Positions 15,127 to 24,872 of a DNA stretch of 40,857 nucleotides are shown in pieces; within the stretch, counting starts at the first letter, position 1, and every line of letters begins with the position of its first letter. The notes under the pieces are model-generated. The model saw only the letters and a program-made list of their open reading frames with translations. It was not told where the DNA came from and made no database searches. Both the position numbers and the translations under genes were made by a program. This stretch comes from Planctomycetota bacterium (GTDB lineage Bacteria; Planctomycetota; Planctomycetia; Pirellulales; Lacipirellulaceae), in assembly GCA_013152205.1 (NCBI GenBank), contig JAADGV010000095.1, positions 1 to 40,857 of the forward strand. Direction: 5' to 3'.

Positions 15127-16431
15127 ATGACAACGGAACCAACCAAAACCGAAGTCGGTAGTTACTTCATCAGCAACTACCCGCCCTTTTCTCAGTGGTC
15201 GACCGACCAATGCGGCGAGGTGCGTACGGCCTTCGAGTCCCTGCCTGCCGACGTGCCGTTGGGTTTGTATTTGCATCTGCCGTTCTGTCGAAAACGCTGC
15301 AAATTTTGCTATTTCAAAGTGTTTACCGACAAGAACTCCCATGATGTCGAGCGATATTTGGCTGCACTCTCAAGCGAAATCGAATTGGTCAGCAAGCTCC
15401 CCGTGATGGGCGACCGTCCGTTTCGTTTCGTTTACTTTGGCGGCGGAACTCCTTCGTTTCTGAGCCCAAAACAACTCACCCGTTTGGTCGACCGGCTGCG
15501 AGCGAACATCAGTTGGGATAAAGCCGAAGAGGTCACCTTCGAATGTGAACCTGGCACGCTCAGCGAAGTGAAGGTCAACACGTTGCGCGAACTCGGCGTA
15601 ACACGCATCAGCCTGGGGGTCGAACATTTCGACGATGTCATCCTTCGCGAAAATGGCCGTGCCCATGAATCAGCCGAAATCTACAAAGCGTGGCCCTGGA
15701 TCCAAGCGGCTGGCTTCTACAATACGAACATCGATCTGATCGCTGGCATGGTTGGCGACATCGACAGCACTTGGCGCGACACGGTTCGGCGAGCTATCGA
15801 TTTGGCCCCGGATAGCGTAACGATTTACCAGATGGAGTTACCGTTTAATACCGTCTATTCGCAAGACATCCTCGGCAAGCAGATTGAAACTCCGGTTGCC
15901 GATTGGCCAACCAAACGCGAATGGGTAGACTTCGCATTCGACGAATTTCAACAGGCCGGGTATGCCGTTTCTAGTGCCTACACGATGGTCAAAGACCCCA
16001 ATCGTGTGAACTTCAGCTATCGTGACAACCTGTGGCAAGGGAGCGACATGCTAGCCACCGGCATCGCCAGCTTCGGCCACGTCTCGGGCGTTCACTATCA
16101 AAACCTTCCCGAATGGGAAGACTATTGCAGTTCGCTAGAAAACGGAAAATTGCCACTCGGACGAGGACTAAAAACCACAGCTCACCAGCGTTTGGTTCGC
16201 GAACTTATCTTGCTTATTAAGCAGGGCTATCTCGAAGCCGATTATTTTCAAAAAAAGTTTGGCGTCGATATCCTCGAAGAATGGCGCCTCGTTTGGGACG
16301 AGTACCAACGGGCCGGTTATGTCGTTGTCGAAGACAAACGAGTCACGCTCACACGCCAAGGTCTCCTGCGTATCGACGCCCTGCTCCCGCCATTCTTCGA
16401 GCCCGAGCATCGCGACGTACGCTACACTTAG
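15127..16431 (+). CDS. HemW/HemN-like radical SAM enzyme
   Basis: 434 residues, ATG 15127. The radical-SAM cluster motif Cys54-x3-Cys58-x2-Cys61 lies in LHLPFCRKRCKFCYFKV, and GGGTPS (105-110) binds SAM. The order (YLHLPFC, GGGTPSFL, ECEPGTL, RISLGVEHFDD, IDLIAGMVGD) is that of coproporphyrinogen-oxidase-like proteins. The CYFKV tail in place of the usual CDF, the N-terminal FISNYPPFSQW extension and the neighbours argue against an ordinary heme chaperone. Class C radical SAM methylases and related carbon-skeleton enzymes share this fold. The C-terminal ~80 residues contain a winged-helix-like HemN_C region. The substrate may be the cluster product or the adjacent lipoyl-like carrier. Confidence 0.8.
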   Translation: MTTEPTKTEVGSYFISNYPPFSQWSTDQCGEVRTAFESLPADVPLGLYLHLPFCRKRCKFCYFKVFTDKNSHDVERYLAALSSEIELVSKLPVMGDRPFRFVYFGGGTPSFLSPKQLTRLVDRLRANISWDKAEEVTFECEPGTLSEVKVNTLRELGVTRISLGVEHFDDVILRENGRAHESAEIYKAWPWIQAAGFYNTNIDLIAGMVGDIDSTWRDTVRRAIDLAPDSVTIYQMELPFNTVYSQDILGKQIETPVADWPTKREWVDFAFDEFQQAGYAVSSAYTMVKDPNRVNFSYRDNLWQGSDMLATGIASFGHVSGVHYQNLPEWEDYCSSLENGKLPLGRGLKTTAHQRLVRELILLIKQGYLEADYFQKKFGVDILEEWRLVWDEYQRAGYVVVEDKRVTLTRQGLLRIDALLPPFFEPEHRDVRYT

Positions 16432-16463
16432 AACCTCAAAATGAAAAGAAGAACGGAATTTTT

Positions 16464-16574
16464 CCACGGAGCCACGGGGGACACAGAGTATTTTAATTTA
16501 TTGAACGATGAATCAGGTCATTCTCTTGATTGAAATTATTTGCTTCTTTCTCTGTGCCCTTCGTGTCTCTGTGG
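16464..16574. repeat. Imperfect inverted repeat before the GcvH-like gene
   Basis: Left arm 16464-16488 (CCACGGAGCCACGG...) and right arm 16550-16574 (...TCGTGTCTCTGTGG) pair at roughly three quarters of positions. Same style as the elements at 9641 and 37371. It fills the gap between the radical SAM and lipoyl-protein genes and could affect mRNA stability between them. Confidence 0.6.
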
Positions 16575-16590
16575 TTATTATTCTTTGACA

Positions 16591-17049
16591 ATGGCCGATA
16601 ATATTATCTTCATGATGGGCGAGTATCAGGCGGAGTTTCCGACCGATCGGTGCTATGCGCGCAACCACATGTGGGCACTGCCGCAAGGCGACAACCAATT
16701 TCGTTTTGGTTTTGCTTCCTACGCCGTTCGATTATTGCAAGACGTTTACTTCCTCGATTGGGAGGTTCCCGCGGGAGCTTCTTTGGAACTGCGACAAGAA
16801 ATCGGCCAGATCGAAAGTCAAAAGGCCGAGGCTTCGCTCTACGCTCCTATGGCCGGAACACTGACCCAACTCAACGAAGTCTTGCTAAAAGACCCTTCGG
16901 CAATCAACGTCGATAAATACGGAACCGGTTGGCTCTTTGAACTAACGGGCGACGGTACCGAGCTATTAACCCCACCGGCCTACCTCGAACACCTAGAGGC
17001 GGTCTGGGAAGTGACTCAACGCACGATCAAAGGGCAGATGAACGAGTAG
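16591..17049 (+). CDS. GcvH-like lipoyl-carrier protein
   Basis: 152 residues from ATG 16591 (MADNIIFMMGEYQAEFPTDR); a frame reaching 16540 is repeat sequence. It has the glycine-cleavage H-protein pattern: NHMWALPQ (like the HEW start), FGFASYAVRLLQDV, and the lipoylation hairpin GQIESQKAEASLYAPMAG with Lys78 in the expected position. No GcvP, GcvT or lipoate enzyme genes are nearby, so it is probably not part of ordinary glycine cleavage. H-like proteins can act as stand-alone lipoyl carriers (LbpA in sulfur oxidation). Here it could carry the acyl or lipoyl intermediate for the upstream enzymes. No strong ribosome-binding site is visible. Confidence 0.75.
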   Translation: MADNIIFMMGEYQAEFPTDRCYARNHMWALPQGDNQFRFGFASYAVRLLQDVYFLDWEVPAGASLELRQEIGQIESQKAEASLYAPMAGTLTQLNEVLLKDPSAINVDKYGTGWLFELTGDGTELLTPPAYLEHLEAVWEVTQRTIKGQMNE

Positions 17050-17278
17050 GCGAGATTTAGCCTGTGGCGGTTAATAATGTGCGGGTATTTGTAGCGAATC
17101 CCTCAATAAAATGGCACATGGGATAAATAAAATTGACGCGAAAACAGGACCGCCGGTATACTGGTGCGTATCTAGCGTTGTTTGCATTTGCAGACATGCT
17201 CCCGCCCCTTCAACGTCCGCCCGCCTATACGTGCTACTGTGAGATATCGTTAAGTCGATGTTTTGACAGCCTTGCCCT

Positions 17279-19666
17279 ATGCCTGTTTGCACAATCACAC
17301 CATTGCGGCTAGCAACGATCGCGCTCGCGATATTGTTTGCTGTAGTTGATGCGTATGAGTTACGCGGCGAAGAAGTCGTTGCCGAGGCCAAGGCAGGCGA
17401 TGCCAAGCAACGTGGCCAAGCGGTCTACGAAAAAAGCTGCGCTTCGTGCCATGGTAAGGAAGGCGAAGGGGTCGAGGAGTTTTACGCCGATCCTCTGGTG
17501 GGCGACCTAACCGTTGCCGGTTTAACCGAAGTGATCGCTGAAACGATGCCGGAGGACGACCCGGAAAGTTGTCTTGGCGACGATGCAGCCGCCGTTGCTG
17601 CTTATATTCATAAGTCGTTTTACAGCAAAGTGGTGCAGATAACGGCGGAACCTCCGCGTGTTAGGCTGGCTCGATTGACGGGCAATCAACTTCGCCAGAG
17701 CTTGGCTGACCTTTATGCTGCTTCTGTAGGCGTGGTTTGGCCGACGCACGATCATGGCATCAAAGGCCTCTACTTCAATGGCCCTTCTAAAAATAATGAT
17801 CACAAGCGACTTGAGCGTTCCGACCCGGTGATCGATTTTGATTTCGGTCATCGAGGCCCTGGCGAAGGAATCGATCCCAAAGATTTCAGTATCACCTGGC
17901 GTGGTGCTATTCGGCCCGACGCTACGGGGAACTACGAGATCGTTGTCGACAGTACGTGTTCGTTTGTCTGTTACTTGGGTAGCTACGAACGTAAATTCAT
18001 CGACAACCATGTGCAATCAGGCGATAAGACCGAGTTTCGCCGCTCGATTACACTTTCGGCGGGACGCGTTTACCCGATTCGGATCGATTTTGTTCAACGA
18101 AAGCGAAAAACCGAACAGCCTCCGGCTAAGATCCGCTTAGCATGGAAACCACCCTACGGGACCGAGCAAGTGATTCCTTCGAGAAACCTTGTCGCGGTTT
18201 CGTCCCCCGCCACCTTTGCTTTGCAAACAAAACTGCCCGCAGATGATCGTAGCTACGGGTACGCCCGGGGCATCACCGTCGACAAGCAATGGGACGAATC
18301 GACAACCAATGCGGCCTTGGAGTTTGCACAATTTGCAGCCGAGGAATTGTGGCCTGCGTATCAGCGTCGACATCGCAACGATTCGAACGAAAATCGAGGC
18401 CGCCTGCGAGCCTTTTTAGTGGAACTTGCAACCACCGCTTTTCGTGGTCCTTTGCAAGACGAAGATCGTAATCTTTATATCGATAAACAAGTTGATGCTA
18501 CGGAAGACGATGTCGAGGCGATCAAGCGTGCTTTGCTAATATCGCTTAAATCGCCTCGCTTTCTTTATCCGATGCTCGACAGCGATCGTTCGAAATCGCA
18601 ACGTGTGGCCAATCGGTTGGCACTGACGTTGCACGATTCTTTGCCAACCGACAAGTGGTTGGTGCAAGCTGTCCGTAGCAATCAGCTTGAGGAGGAAACA
18701 CAAGTACGCGAAGCGGCGCGTCGGCTGGTTTACGACTACCGAACGCGAGGTAAAGTACGCGAGTTAATGTATCAATGGCTCAATTTAGACCAGGCTAGCG
18801 AGATGGCCAAGGATGAAGAGAAGTTCGCAGGCTTCGATCAAGAGCTAGTTGGTGATCTGCGGGCATCTTTGGATGCTTTTCTTGATGAAGTGATTTGGGG
18901 AGAGTCGGGAGACTATCGGCAACTGTTCCTCGCCGATTGGACTTTTACTAACCAACGGCTGGCAACGTTCTATGGCGAGACATGGAATCCCCTCGACCTG
19001 CATGGCCAAGGATTGCGACGCAGTGTTAGCGATTCAGAACGCCGCATTGGGGTTCTTTCGCATCCCTACTTAATGGGCCGGCTTTCGTATCATAATCAAA
19101 CATCACCAATACACCGTGGCATTTTTTTGATCCGCTATGTGCTGGGCCGCACTTTGCTGCCCCCGCAGGATGCCTTTACGCCGTTGGCTCCCGATTTGCA
19201 TCCCGACTTGACTACCCGCGAGAGGGTGGAACTTCAGACCAGTCCTAAGAATTGCCAAATTTGCCATGAGAAGATCAATGGCTTGGGATTTACGCTGGAG
19301 AATTTTGATGCTGTTGGGCGATATCGCCCCATGGAGCGAGGCCGCGAGGTGAACGCCGCTGGCAGCTACACCACTCGTGAGGGCGAGAAAATCAGCTTCA
19401 ATGGCCCTGGCCAGTTAGCCGGTTTTTTAGCTACTAGCGAAGACGCCCAGCGTGCTTTTGTTAATCGCACGTTTCAACATTTTGTTAAACAACCGGTCGC
19501 AGCCTTTGGGCCAGATGCGCTCGACCAACTGATCGAATCGTTTAAGAACAATAATTACAGTATTCGAGAGTTGCTAATCGAAATCGCTGTCGTGGCAGCG
19601 ACGGATCTTCAGGAAAAACCAAATGGGCAGGAAAACTCAGATGAGTCACCAGCTAAACAGACGTGA
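17279..19666 (+). CDS. Cytochrome c/PA14/DUF1592-DUF1588-DUF1585 protein
   Basis: 795 residues, exported (hydrophobic segment ~10-26). A c-type heme motif CASCH (54-58) begins a cytochrome c domain (~45-115). Residues ~205-305 resemble PA14 ([33 protein letters not shown]). The C-terminal half carries the planctomycete DUF1592/DUF1588/DUF1585 set, with a second heme-type motif CQICH (~660) and [16 protein letters not shown]. Such proteins are abundant in Planctomycetes and are usually paired with a DUF1552 protein, as here. A periplasmic or surface redox role is assumed but unproved. The next gene starts 26 bases before this stop. Confidence 0.9.
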   Translation: MPVCTITPLRLATIALAILFAVVDAYELRGEEVVAEAKAGDAKQRGQAVYEKSCASCHGKEGEGVEEFYADPLVGDLTVAGLTEVIAETMPEDDPESCLGDDAAAVAAYIHKSFYSKVVQITAEPPRVRLARLTGNQLRQSLADLYAASVGVVWPTHDHGIKGLYFNGPSKNNDHKRLERSDPVIDFDFGHRGPGEGIDPKDFSITWRGAIRPDATGNYEIVVDSTCSFVCYLGSYERKFIDNHVQSGDKTEFRRSITLSAGRVYPIRIDFVQRKRKTEQPPAKIRLAWKPPYGTEQVIPSRNLVAVSSPATFALQTKLPADDRSYGYARGITVDKQWDESTTNAALEFAQFAAEELWPAYQRRHRNDSNENRGRLRAFLVELATTAFRGPLQDEDRNLYIDKQVDATEDDVEAIKRALLISLKSPRFLYPMLDSDRSKSQRVANRLALTLHDSLPTDKWLVQAVRSNQLEEETQVREAARRLVYDYRTRGKVRELMYQWLNLDQASEMAKDEEKFAGFDQELVGDLRASLDAFLDEVIWGESGDYRQLFLADWTFTNQRLATFYGETWNPLDLHGQGLRRSVSDSERRIGVLSHPYLMGRLSYHNQTSPIHRGIFLIRYVLGRTLLPPQDAFTPLAPDLHPDLTTRERVELQTSPKNCQICHEKINGLGFTLENFDAVGRYRPMERGREVNAAGSYTTREGEKISFNGPGQLAGFLATSEDAQRAFVNRTFQHFVKQPVAAFGPDALDQLIESFKNNNYSIRELLIEIAVVAATDLQEKPNGQENSDESPAKQT

Positions 19667-20981
19667 ATTTCTGATCAAAACAGGCATCAGCGTAGCGGCT
19701 GCCAATTTTGTGACGGGTCTGCCTAGTCTCGGGTTTGCAAACTCGGCGACAGTTGCGCCCAAGAAACGGTTGGTTTTTGTCTTCAGCCCCAATGGTATTA
19801 TTCCCAAACATTTTTGGCCTGACGAAACGGGTGAGAATTTTCAGCTAAAACGAATTTTGCAACCACTCGCCGATTTCAAAAACCGCATGATGACGTTGCA
19901 CGGTGTTTGCAACAAAATCAAAGGGGATGGCGATGGCCACATGCGCGGCATGGGCTGTTTGCTTACGGGTATCGAACTCTTCCCAGGGGATATCCAAGGC
20001 GGCTCGGACACTCCGGCCGGTTGGTCGCAGGGTATTTCGCTTGATCAGCGATTGAAGAATCACCTCCAGGCAGACCCAGCGACGCAAACGCGTTTTGGAT
20101 CGCTGGAGTTTGGGGTCATGGTTCCCGATCGCGCTGATACCTGGACACGTATGTCTTATGCGGGGCCGAATCAACCCGTTGCCCCGATCGACGATCCCTA
20201 TCAGATGTTCGACAAGCTTTATGGCCAAACCAAAAACCGAGAGCTGCTGGCGAGCGTGTTAGACGGGCTCAGCGAAGATTTTCGGAAAGTTGAAAATCTT
20301 GTTAGCGAAGAAGATCGGCACCTGCTGCAAGATCACTTAGCAATGGTACGAGAGGTAGAGCAAGAACTAAAAACCGAGCTTGTCCGAAAAGAGCAACCAT
20401 CGGACGTGGGCCATGCCGTTCCGCAGTTGCCGCCGAATGTTGCAGAGCAAAACGACAATATCCCAACCATCACGAAGATGCAGATGGATATGCTCGTCAA
20501 TAGTTTTGCCGCAGATTTTGCGCGAATCGCGACGTTTCAGATTACCAATAGCGTTGGGCAGCCCAGGATGCGATGGTTGGGGATCGACGAGGGGCATCAC
20601 TCGCTTTCGCACGAACCTGACACCAACGAGGAATCTTACGAAAAACTGATTAAGATCAATACGTGGTATTGCGAGCAAGTGGCTTATCTGGCCAAGCGAC
20701 TTGATGAAACCCCTGAACCCGGCGGCGAGGGATCGATGTTGGACAACACCTCGATCATTTGGACCAACGAGCTTGGCAAGGGCAACTCCCACACCCGAAA
20801 CAACATCCCCTTTGTCGTGGTCGGCGGGGGCCTAGGTTGGAAGATGGGCCGAGCGATGAAGTTTGAGGATATTCCCCACAACCGGTTGTTGATGAGTATC
20901 AGCGAAGCGATGGGATACCCAGAAAAAACATTCGGCAACCCAAACTTCTGCGGCGATGGCCCCCTCGCTGGGCTAAGCTAG
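19641..20981 (+). CDS. DUF1552 protein, Tat-exported
   Basis: 446 residues from ATG 19641 ([20 protein letters not shown]); an ATG six codons upstream is possible. The twin-arginine motif NRREFLIK followed by a short hydrophobic stretch shows export of a folded protein by the Tat system. The body matches DUF1552: [35 protein letters not shown], and a late [20 protein letters not shown] (H and N ligands). It is related to the alkaline-phosphatase-like DUF1501 fold, and the clustered His/Asp/Asn may bind metal. It overlaps the cytochrome gene by 26 bases, so the pair is co-translated and probably forms a complex. Confidence 0.9.
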   Translation: MSHQLNRREFLIKTGISVAAANFVTGLPSLGFANSATVAPKKRLVFVFSPNGIIPKHFWPDETGENFQLKRILQPLADFKNRMMTLHGVCNKIKGDGDGHMRGMGCLLTGIELFPGDIQGGSDTPAGWSQGISLDQRLKNHLQADPATQTRFGSLEFGVMVPDRADTWTRMSYAGPNQPVAPIDDPYQMFDKLYGQTKNRELLASVLDGLSEDFRKVENLVSEEDRHLLQDHLAMVREVEQELKTELVRKEQPSDVGHAVPQLPPNVAEQNDNIPTITKMQMDMLVNSFAADFARIATFQITNSVGQPRMRWLGIDEGHHSLSHEPDTNEESYEKLIKINTWYCEQVAYLAKRLDETPEPGGEGSMLDNTSIIWTNELGKGNSHTRNNIPFVVVGGGLGWKMGRAMKFEDIPHNRLLMSISEAMGYPEKTFGNPNFCGDGPLAGLS

Positions 20982-21042
20982 AAACGTACGCCCCACCTAT
21001 TATCAGCGGCGCCCACGCCACTGCGGTTAGCAAACACCCGCG

Positions 21043-22542
21043 TTACTGGTGGGTGATCTTGGTATAGCGGGCCAACGCTTGGGCATCGAGTTCGTGGTTG
21101 CCAGGGGCATATCTTTTGAGATCTGACGACCGGGCAACGATTTGTCGCAAGGCGGCCATGTCGGCCACTTCGCCGCATCCCATCGCTTGCACTAGTACAT
21201 TGCCAATCGCGGTTGCTTCGATCGGGCCGCAAATCACAGGGCGTCCGACTGCGGCAGCCGTCATCTCGTTGAGCAACGTGTTTTTGATCCCTCCGCCGAC
21301 GACATGCAAGTCGTCGAACGTCTGACCGAGAACCGACTCCATGCTGCTCAACGTATGGCGATAACAAAAAGCCAGACTTTCGAGACAACAACGGACCAGT
21401 TGGCCGGTCGTCTCTGGCTCGGGTTGGTTTGTTTTCTTTGCAAACTCACACAGCTTTGCGATCATATTGCCGGGAGTGGCAAAGTCTGCAAAGTTCGGGT
21501 CGACCAACGTGCGGAATGGTTCAGAAGAACCTGCTATCTGAGTTAGCTCGGCAAAGTTTCGACTCTCTCCCTTACGTTTGAGATCGCGCCGAAGCTCTTG
21601 CACCAACCACAGCCCCGCAATGTTCTTTAGAAAACGAATCGTTCGATCGACGCCCCGTTCGTTGGTAAACGGCATGGCCCGGGCTTGCTCGGAATACAAC
21701 GGTTGTTTTAGCTCGGCTCCTAGCAACGACCAAGTGCCACTCGACAGATAGGCCCAGCTTCGCTCGGTGGTGGCGGGCACAGCAGCGACAGCCGAGCCGG
21801 TGTCGTGCGAAGCGGGGGCGATTACCTTGATGCCCTTCGATGCGCCCGTTGCTTCGGCCACTTCGCTGCGAAGTTCGCCGATCGGTGTTCCCGGCTCGAT
21901 CATTGGGCCTAAAATATGAGTTGGCAGGCCGAGTTTTTCTAGTAGCTCGGTATCCCAATCGCCACTTTCGACAGCCAACATGCTGCTTGTCGAGGCGATG
22001 GTCCGCTCGGTGGTCATCTCGCCACAAAGCCAGAAGTGCAGCAGATCGGGCAAGAACAGCAATCGCTCGGCTGCGTCGAACAGTTTTGGCTCTAGCTCGT
22101 GCCGCAACATCACCTGAAAGATGGTGTTCAGCGGCATGAGCTGAATGCCTGTTCGCTCGTAGAGATACTCGAAACCGCCCAGTTTTTCTAGTACGCGATT
22201 GCAAGCTCCCTCGTGTCTCGGGTCGCGATAACAGTGGGGCAATGCTAGTGTCTCGCCACTTTTGCCGACCAACGTCCAATCGACCCCCCAAGTATCAACG
22301 CCGACGCTCTTTAAGTCGGCGCCGTTTTCACGGCACCAAGCGGTTGCCTCGCGCAGTCCGGTGAGTATCGCCTGCCAGATGCCGGTCAAATCCCACACGG
22401 GCCCCGAGGGCGTAGGGCAAGGTAAATGCTCGAAGCGATGCATCTCTTCAAGCCGAAGCTGTTGAGGATCGCCTTCAAGCACGCCTACAATTGCCCGCCC
22501 GGAGCTGGCGCCTAAATCGATTGCCAAATGAGCGCTAGACAA
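21043..22542 (-). CDS. rhaB: Rhamnulokinase
   Basis: 499 residues; FGGY sugar kinase that phosphorylates L-rhamnulose to rhamnulose-1-phosphate. The first ATP site is AIDLGASSGRAIVG (~7-20), followed by VGVDTWGVDWTLV (~79-91), and the second site is near VVGGGIKNTLLNEMTAAAVG (~405-425). Length and these motifs fit RhaB rather than xylulokinase or glycerol kinase, and the neighbouring fused aldolase confirms the pathway. The start is TTG 22542, with an AAAGG site at ~10 bases that overlaps the stop region of the aldolase gene upstream; the gap is only 14 bases, so the two are co-transcribed. Confidence 0.9.
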   Translation of the reverse strand: MSSAHLAIDLGASSGRAIVGVLEGDPQQLRLEEMHRFEHLPCPTPSGPVWDLTGIWQAILTGLREATAWCRENGADLKSVGVDTWGVDWTLVGKSGETLALPHCYRDPRHEGACNRVLEKLGGFEYLYERTGIQLMPLNTIFQVMLRHELEPKLFDAAERLLFLPDLLHFWLCGEMTTERTIASTSSMLAVESGDWDTELLEKLGLPTHILGPMIEPGTPIGELRSEVAEATGASKGIKVIAPASHDTGSAVAAVPATTERSWAYLSSGTWSLLGAELKQPLYSEQARAMPFTNERGVDRTIRFLKNIAGLWLVQELRRDLKRKGESRNFAELTQIAGSSEPFRTLVDPNFADFATPGNMIAKLCEFAKKTNQPEPETTGQLVRCCLESLAFCYRHTLSSMESVLGQTFDDLHVVGGGIKNTLLNEMTAAAVGRPVICGPIEATAIGNVLVQAMGCGEVADMAALRQIVARSSDLKRYAPGNHELDAQALARYTKITHQ

Positions 22543-22556
22543 AATTCGAATACCTT

Positions 22557-24752
22557 TTAGCGTAAGAACGCCTCGTGCAAACCGCCATCGACGTTGATAA
22601 CCTGCCCTGTTGTTTTACTCGACTTGGTCGAAACAAGAAAGTAGGCCGCTTCGGCTTGGTCGGCTGGGGTAATCGGCTGCTGGGTGAGCGTCCGTTGGGC
22701 GTAGAACTTGGCCAGTTTAGTTCGCAACTGGTCGTCAGATTCCGATTCTGAAAACGCAATTTCGTACTTCGAGAGCGAGGCAATCACGCGGTCGCGAGGA
22801 AACATGGTCGAGCCTTCGACGACCGTGGCCGGTGCAATCGCGTTGACGCGTACCAAGGGGGCCATTTCGATTGCCAGTTCGCGTACCAAATGGTTGGCTG
22901 CTGCTTTCGAAGTATCGTAGGCGACCGAACCTTTTTTAGACACCACGGCATTAACGCTCGTGGTCAACACGATCGATCCTTGTAGATTCTGCTCAGCAAA
23001 CAATTTGCGGGCTTCGTCCACGATGTTGTAGCTGCCTCGCACGTTGACGTCGAAAGTCAACTTCCAGGCATCGTCGGAGAGCTTGCCATCGCGGCTGGGT
23101 GGCATGAAAACGCCAGCCGTCACCACGATGTTATCCAGCCCGCCATACGCGAGAAGCGTTTGACGGAGTGCTTTTCGAATTGAATCCCGGCAAGTCACAT
23201 CGATGCCCAGCCCCGTGGCAGGACCACAACCAGAAATGCCGGTGCCCGATACACCAACCCCTTGGCCGTAAATGTCGGTAAGTTCTTGGGCTGTGGCCTC
23301 GGCCGCTTCGGTATTCAGGTCGGCACAAACCACATGGGCCCCTTCGCTGGCCAAACGTCGAGCGACTTCTTTGCCGATGCCAGAGCCTGATCCAACAACC
23401 AGCACAATGTTGCGGGCGAGTTCCTTTTCGGCGGGCATCCGCTTGAGCTTGGCTTCTTCGAGCAGCCAATACTCGATGTCAAACGCCTCCTGCTGCGGGA
23501 GAGCAATGTATTCGTCGATTGCCTCGGCACCACGCATCACCTCAACCGCACAGTTGTAGAATTCTGCGGTGACTCGCGATTCGCTCTTGTTCTTTCCCCA
23601 AGCGATCATGCCGACGCCGGGTATCAGAATTACGGATGGATTCGGAGCACGCATCGCGGGCGAGTTGCTGTGCTTACATTTTTCGTAGTATGTGGCATAG
23701 TCTTCTCGATACTTTGTTAGCCCCACGGCTAGCTTTTCTTTCAGCGTGGCGACATCCTCAGCTTTCGGATCCCAGTCAGCATACAGTGGCTTGATCTTGG
23801 TGCGTAGGAAGTGGTCGGGGCAACTGGTGCCAAGTTCAGCCAATCGTTTGGCGTCGTTGGAATTTACAAAACGTAAAATGGTTGGGTCGCTTTGCAGCGT
23901 ACCGATCAACCTATTCGGTTGCGACACCTGACCTCGGAGCCAAGGCAGTAATTCCACCAGCAGCGAGTCGCGTGTTTCGTCGTCGAGCGTCTCATACTTT
24001 TGCCCGCCAAACGTGTTCTCTCCCTTGTCCTTCGACTCGATATACTCAGCCGCGGTTTCGATGAGCGACAACGTAAGTTCATAGCAGTCACGATCATCTT
24101 CCGCCCAGTTGATAATCCCGTGCTGCCCCATGATCAAGCCTTGCAGGCTGGGGTCGGCTTCTACCTCGCGCTGCATCATTAGCCCCAGTTCGAATCCTGG
24201 TCGTAGCCAGGGTACCCAGCCGATCGAGTCGCCGAAAATTTCTTGCGTCAACTGCTTGCTGTTCTTACTTGCTGCGATTGAGATCGCTGAATTCGGGTGC
24301 ATGTGGTCGATTTGTTTCGCCGGCAGAAAACCATGCAAAGGTGTATCGATCGAGCTCGCACGCGGATTGAGGTTGTACGTGCAATGCGGAAAGTACCCTA
24401 CCATACCATCTTCGGCAGGCGTCTTTGGACCATGTTCGGGTTGATCGTCATAGGTCTTTTGCAAAGCTAGTAGCTTGTTCATTTCTAGTGCGGCAAAGTT
24501 CTCTTTTTTACTCGTACGCAAATCGCCGCCCGAGCCTTTCACCCACAACACCTCAATCTCTTCACCCGAAAGTGGGTCGATTTCAGTCAACTTCGACGAG
24601 GTGTTGCCTCCGCCCGTGTTGGTAATCCGCAGGTCTGACCCTAGGCAATTTGAGCGATACACAAGCCGCTCGACTGGTGAGAGCTTGGCAAACTCTTCAT
24701 CATTCCAGTAGTTGGTGACGTGTTTGTACTCGGTGGTAGCAATAGGAGCCAT
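22557..24752 (-). CDS. rhaEW: Bifunctional rhamnulose-1-P aldolase / short-chain dehydrogenase
   Basis: 731 residues. Residues ~1-435 form a class II aldolase: TGGGNTSSK (~46-54), the zinc ligands His150/His152 in IDHMHPNS and His211 in GQHGI. Residues ~445-731 form a short-chain dehydrogenase: VGSGSGIG (453-460), Ser599 and YDTSK (612-616), and a C-terminal NVDGGLHEAF. The fusion cleaves rhamnulose-1-phosphate to DHAP and L-lactaldehyde, then oxidises lactaldehyde, likely to lactate. This is the RhaE/RhaW type known in Bacillus and some other bacteria. It precedes the kinase gene and is divergent from the DeoR regulator. Confidence 0.92.
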   Translation of the reverse strand: MAPIATTEYKHVTNYWNDEEFAKLSPVERLVYRSNCLGSDLRITNTGGGNTSSKLTEIDPLSGEEIEVLWVKGSGGDLRTSKKENFAALEMNKLLALQKTYDDQPEHGPKTPAEDGMVGYFPHCTYNLNPRASSIDTPLHGFLPAKQIDHMHPNSAISIAASKNSKQLTQEIFGDSIGWVPWLRPGFELGLMMQREVEADPSLQGLIMGQHGIINWAEDDRDCYELTLSLIETAAEYIESKDKGENTFGGQKYETLDDETRDSLLVELLPWLRGQVSQPNRLIGTLQSDPTILRFVNSNDAKRLAELGTSCPDHFLRTKIKPLYADWDPKAEDVATLKEKLAVGLTKYREDYATYYEKCKHSNSPAMRAPNPSVILIPGVGMIAWGKNKSESRVTAEFYNCAVEVMRGAEAIDEYIALPQQEAFDIEYWLLEEAKLKRMPAEKELARNIVLVVGSGSGIGKEVARRLASEGAHVVCADLNTEAAEATAQELTDIYGQGVGVSGTGISGCGPATGLGIDVTCRDSIRKALRQTLLAYGGLDNIVVTAGVFMPPSRDGKLSDDAWKLTFDVNVRGSYNIVDEARKLFAEQNLQGSIVLTTSVNAVVSKKGSVAYDTSKAAANHLVRELAIEMAPLVRVNAIAPATVVEGSTMFPRDRVIASLSKYEIAFSESESDDQLRTKLAKFYAQRTLTQQPITPADQAEAAYFLVSTKSSKTTGQVINVDGGLHEAFLR

Positions 24753-24764
24753 GTTTCAAATTCC

Positions 24765-24866
24765 TGGTATATGTCTGTTTTAGAGGTATTTCCGGTTGAT
24801 TCCCAACAAAATCCCACATATCATGGTGTTTGTCAAGCCATCGAACGTATTTTTATGTGGATTTTA
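24765..24866. promoter_or_regulatory. Operator-like repeats between rhamnose genes and DeoR gene
   Basis: AAAATCCCACATA (24808-24820) is repeated in inverted orientation as TATGTGGATTTTA (24854-24866) with one-base slippage. A third similar site, TATATGTCTGTTTTAG, lies at ~24767-24782, nearer the aldolase start. Three related AT-flanked words in a short divergent spacer fit binding sites of the DeoR-type regulator. No experimental basis. Confidence 0.5.
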
Positions 24867-24872
24867 GGCAAA

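Noticed and set aside
16540..16590. Longer start for the GcvH-like gene
   Set aside because: The extra codons fall in the inverted repeat, and the H-protein domain starts naturally at 16591.
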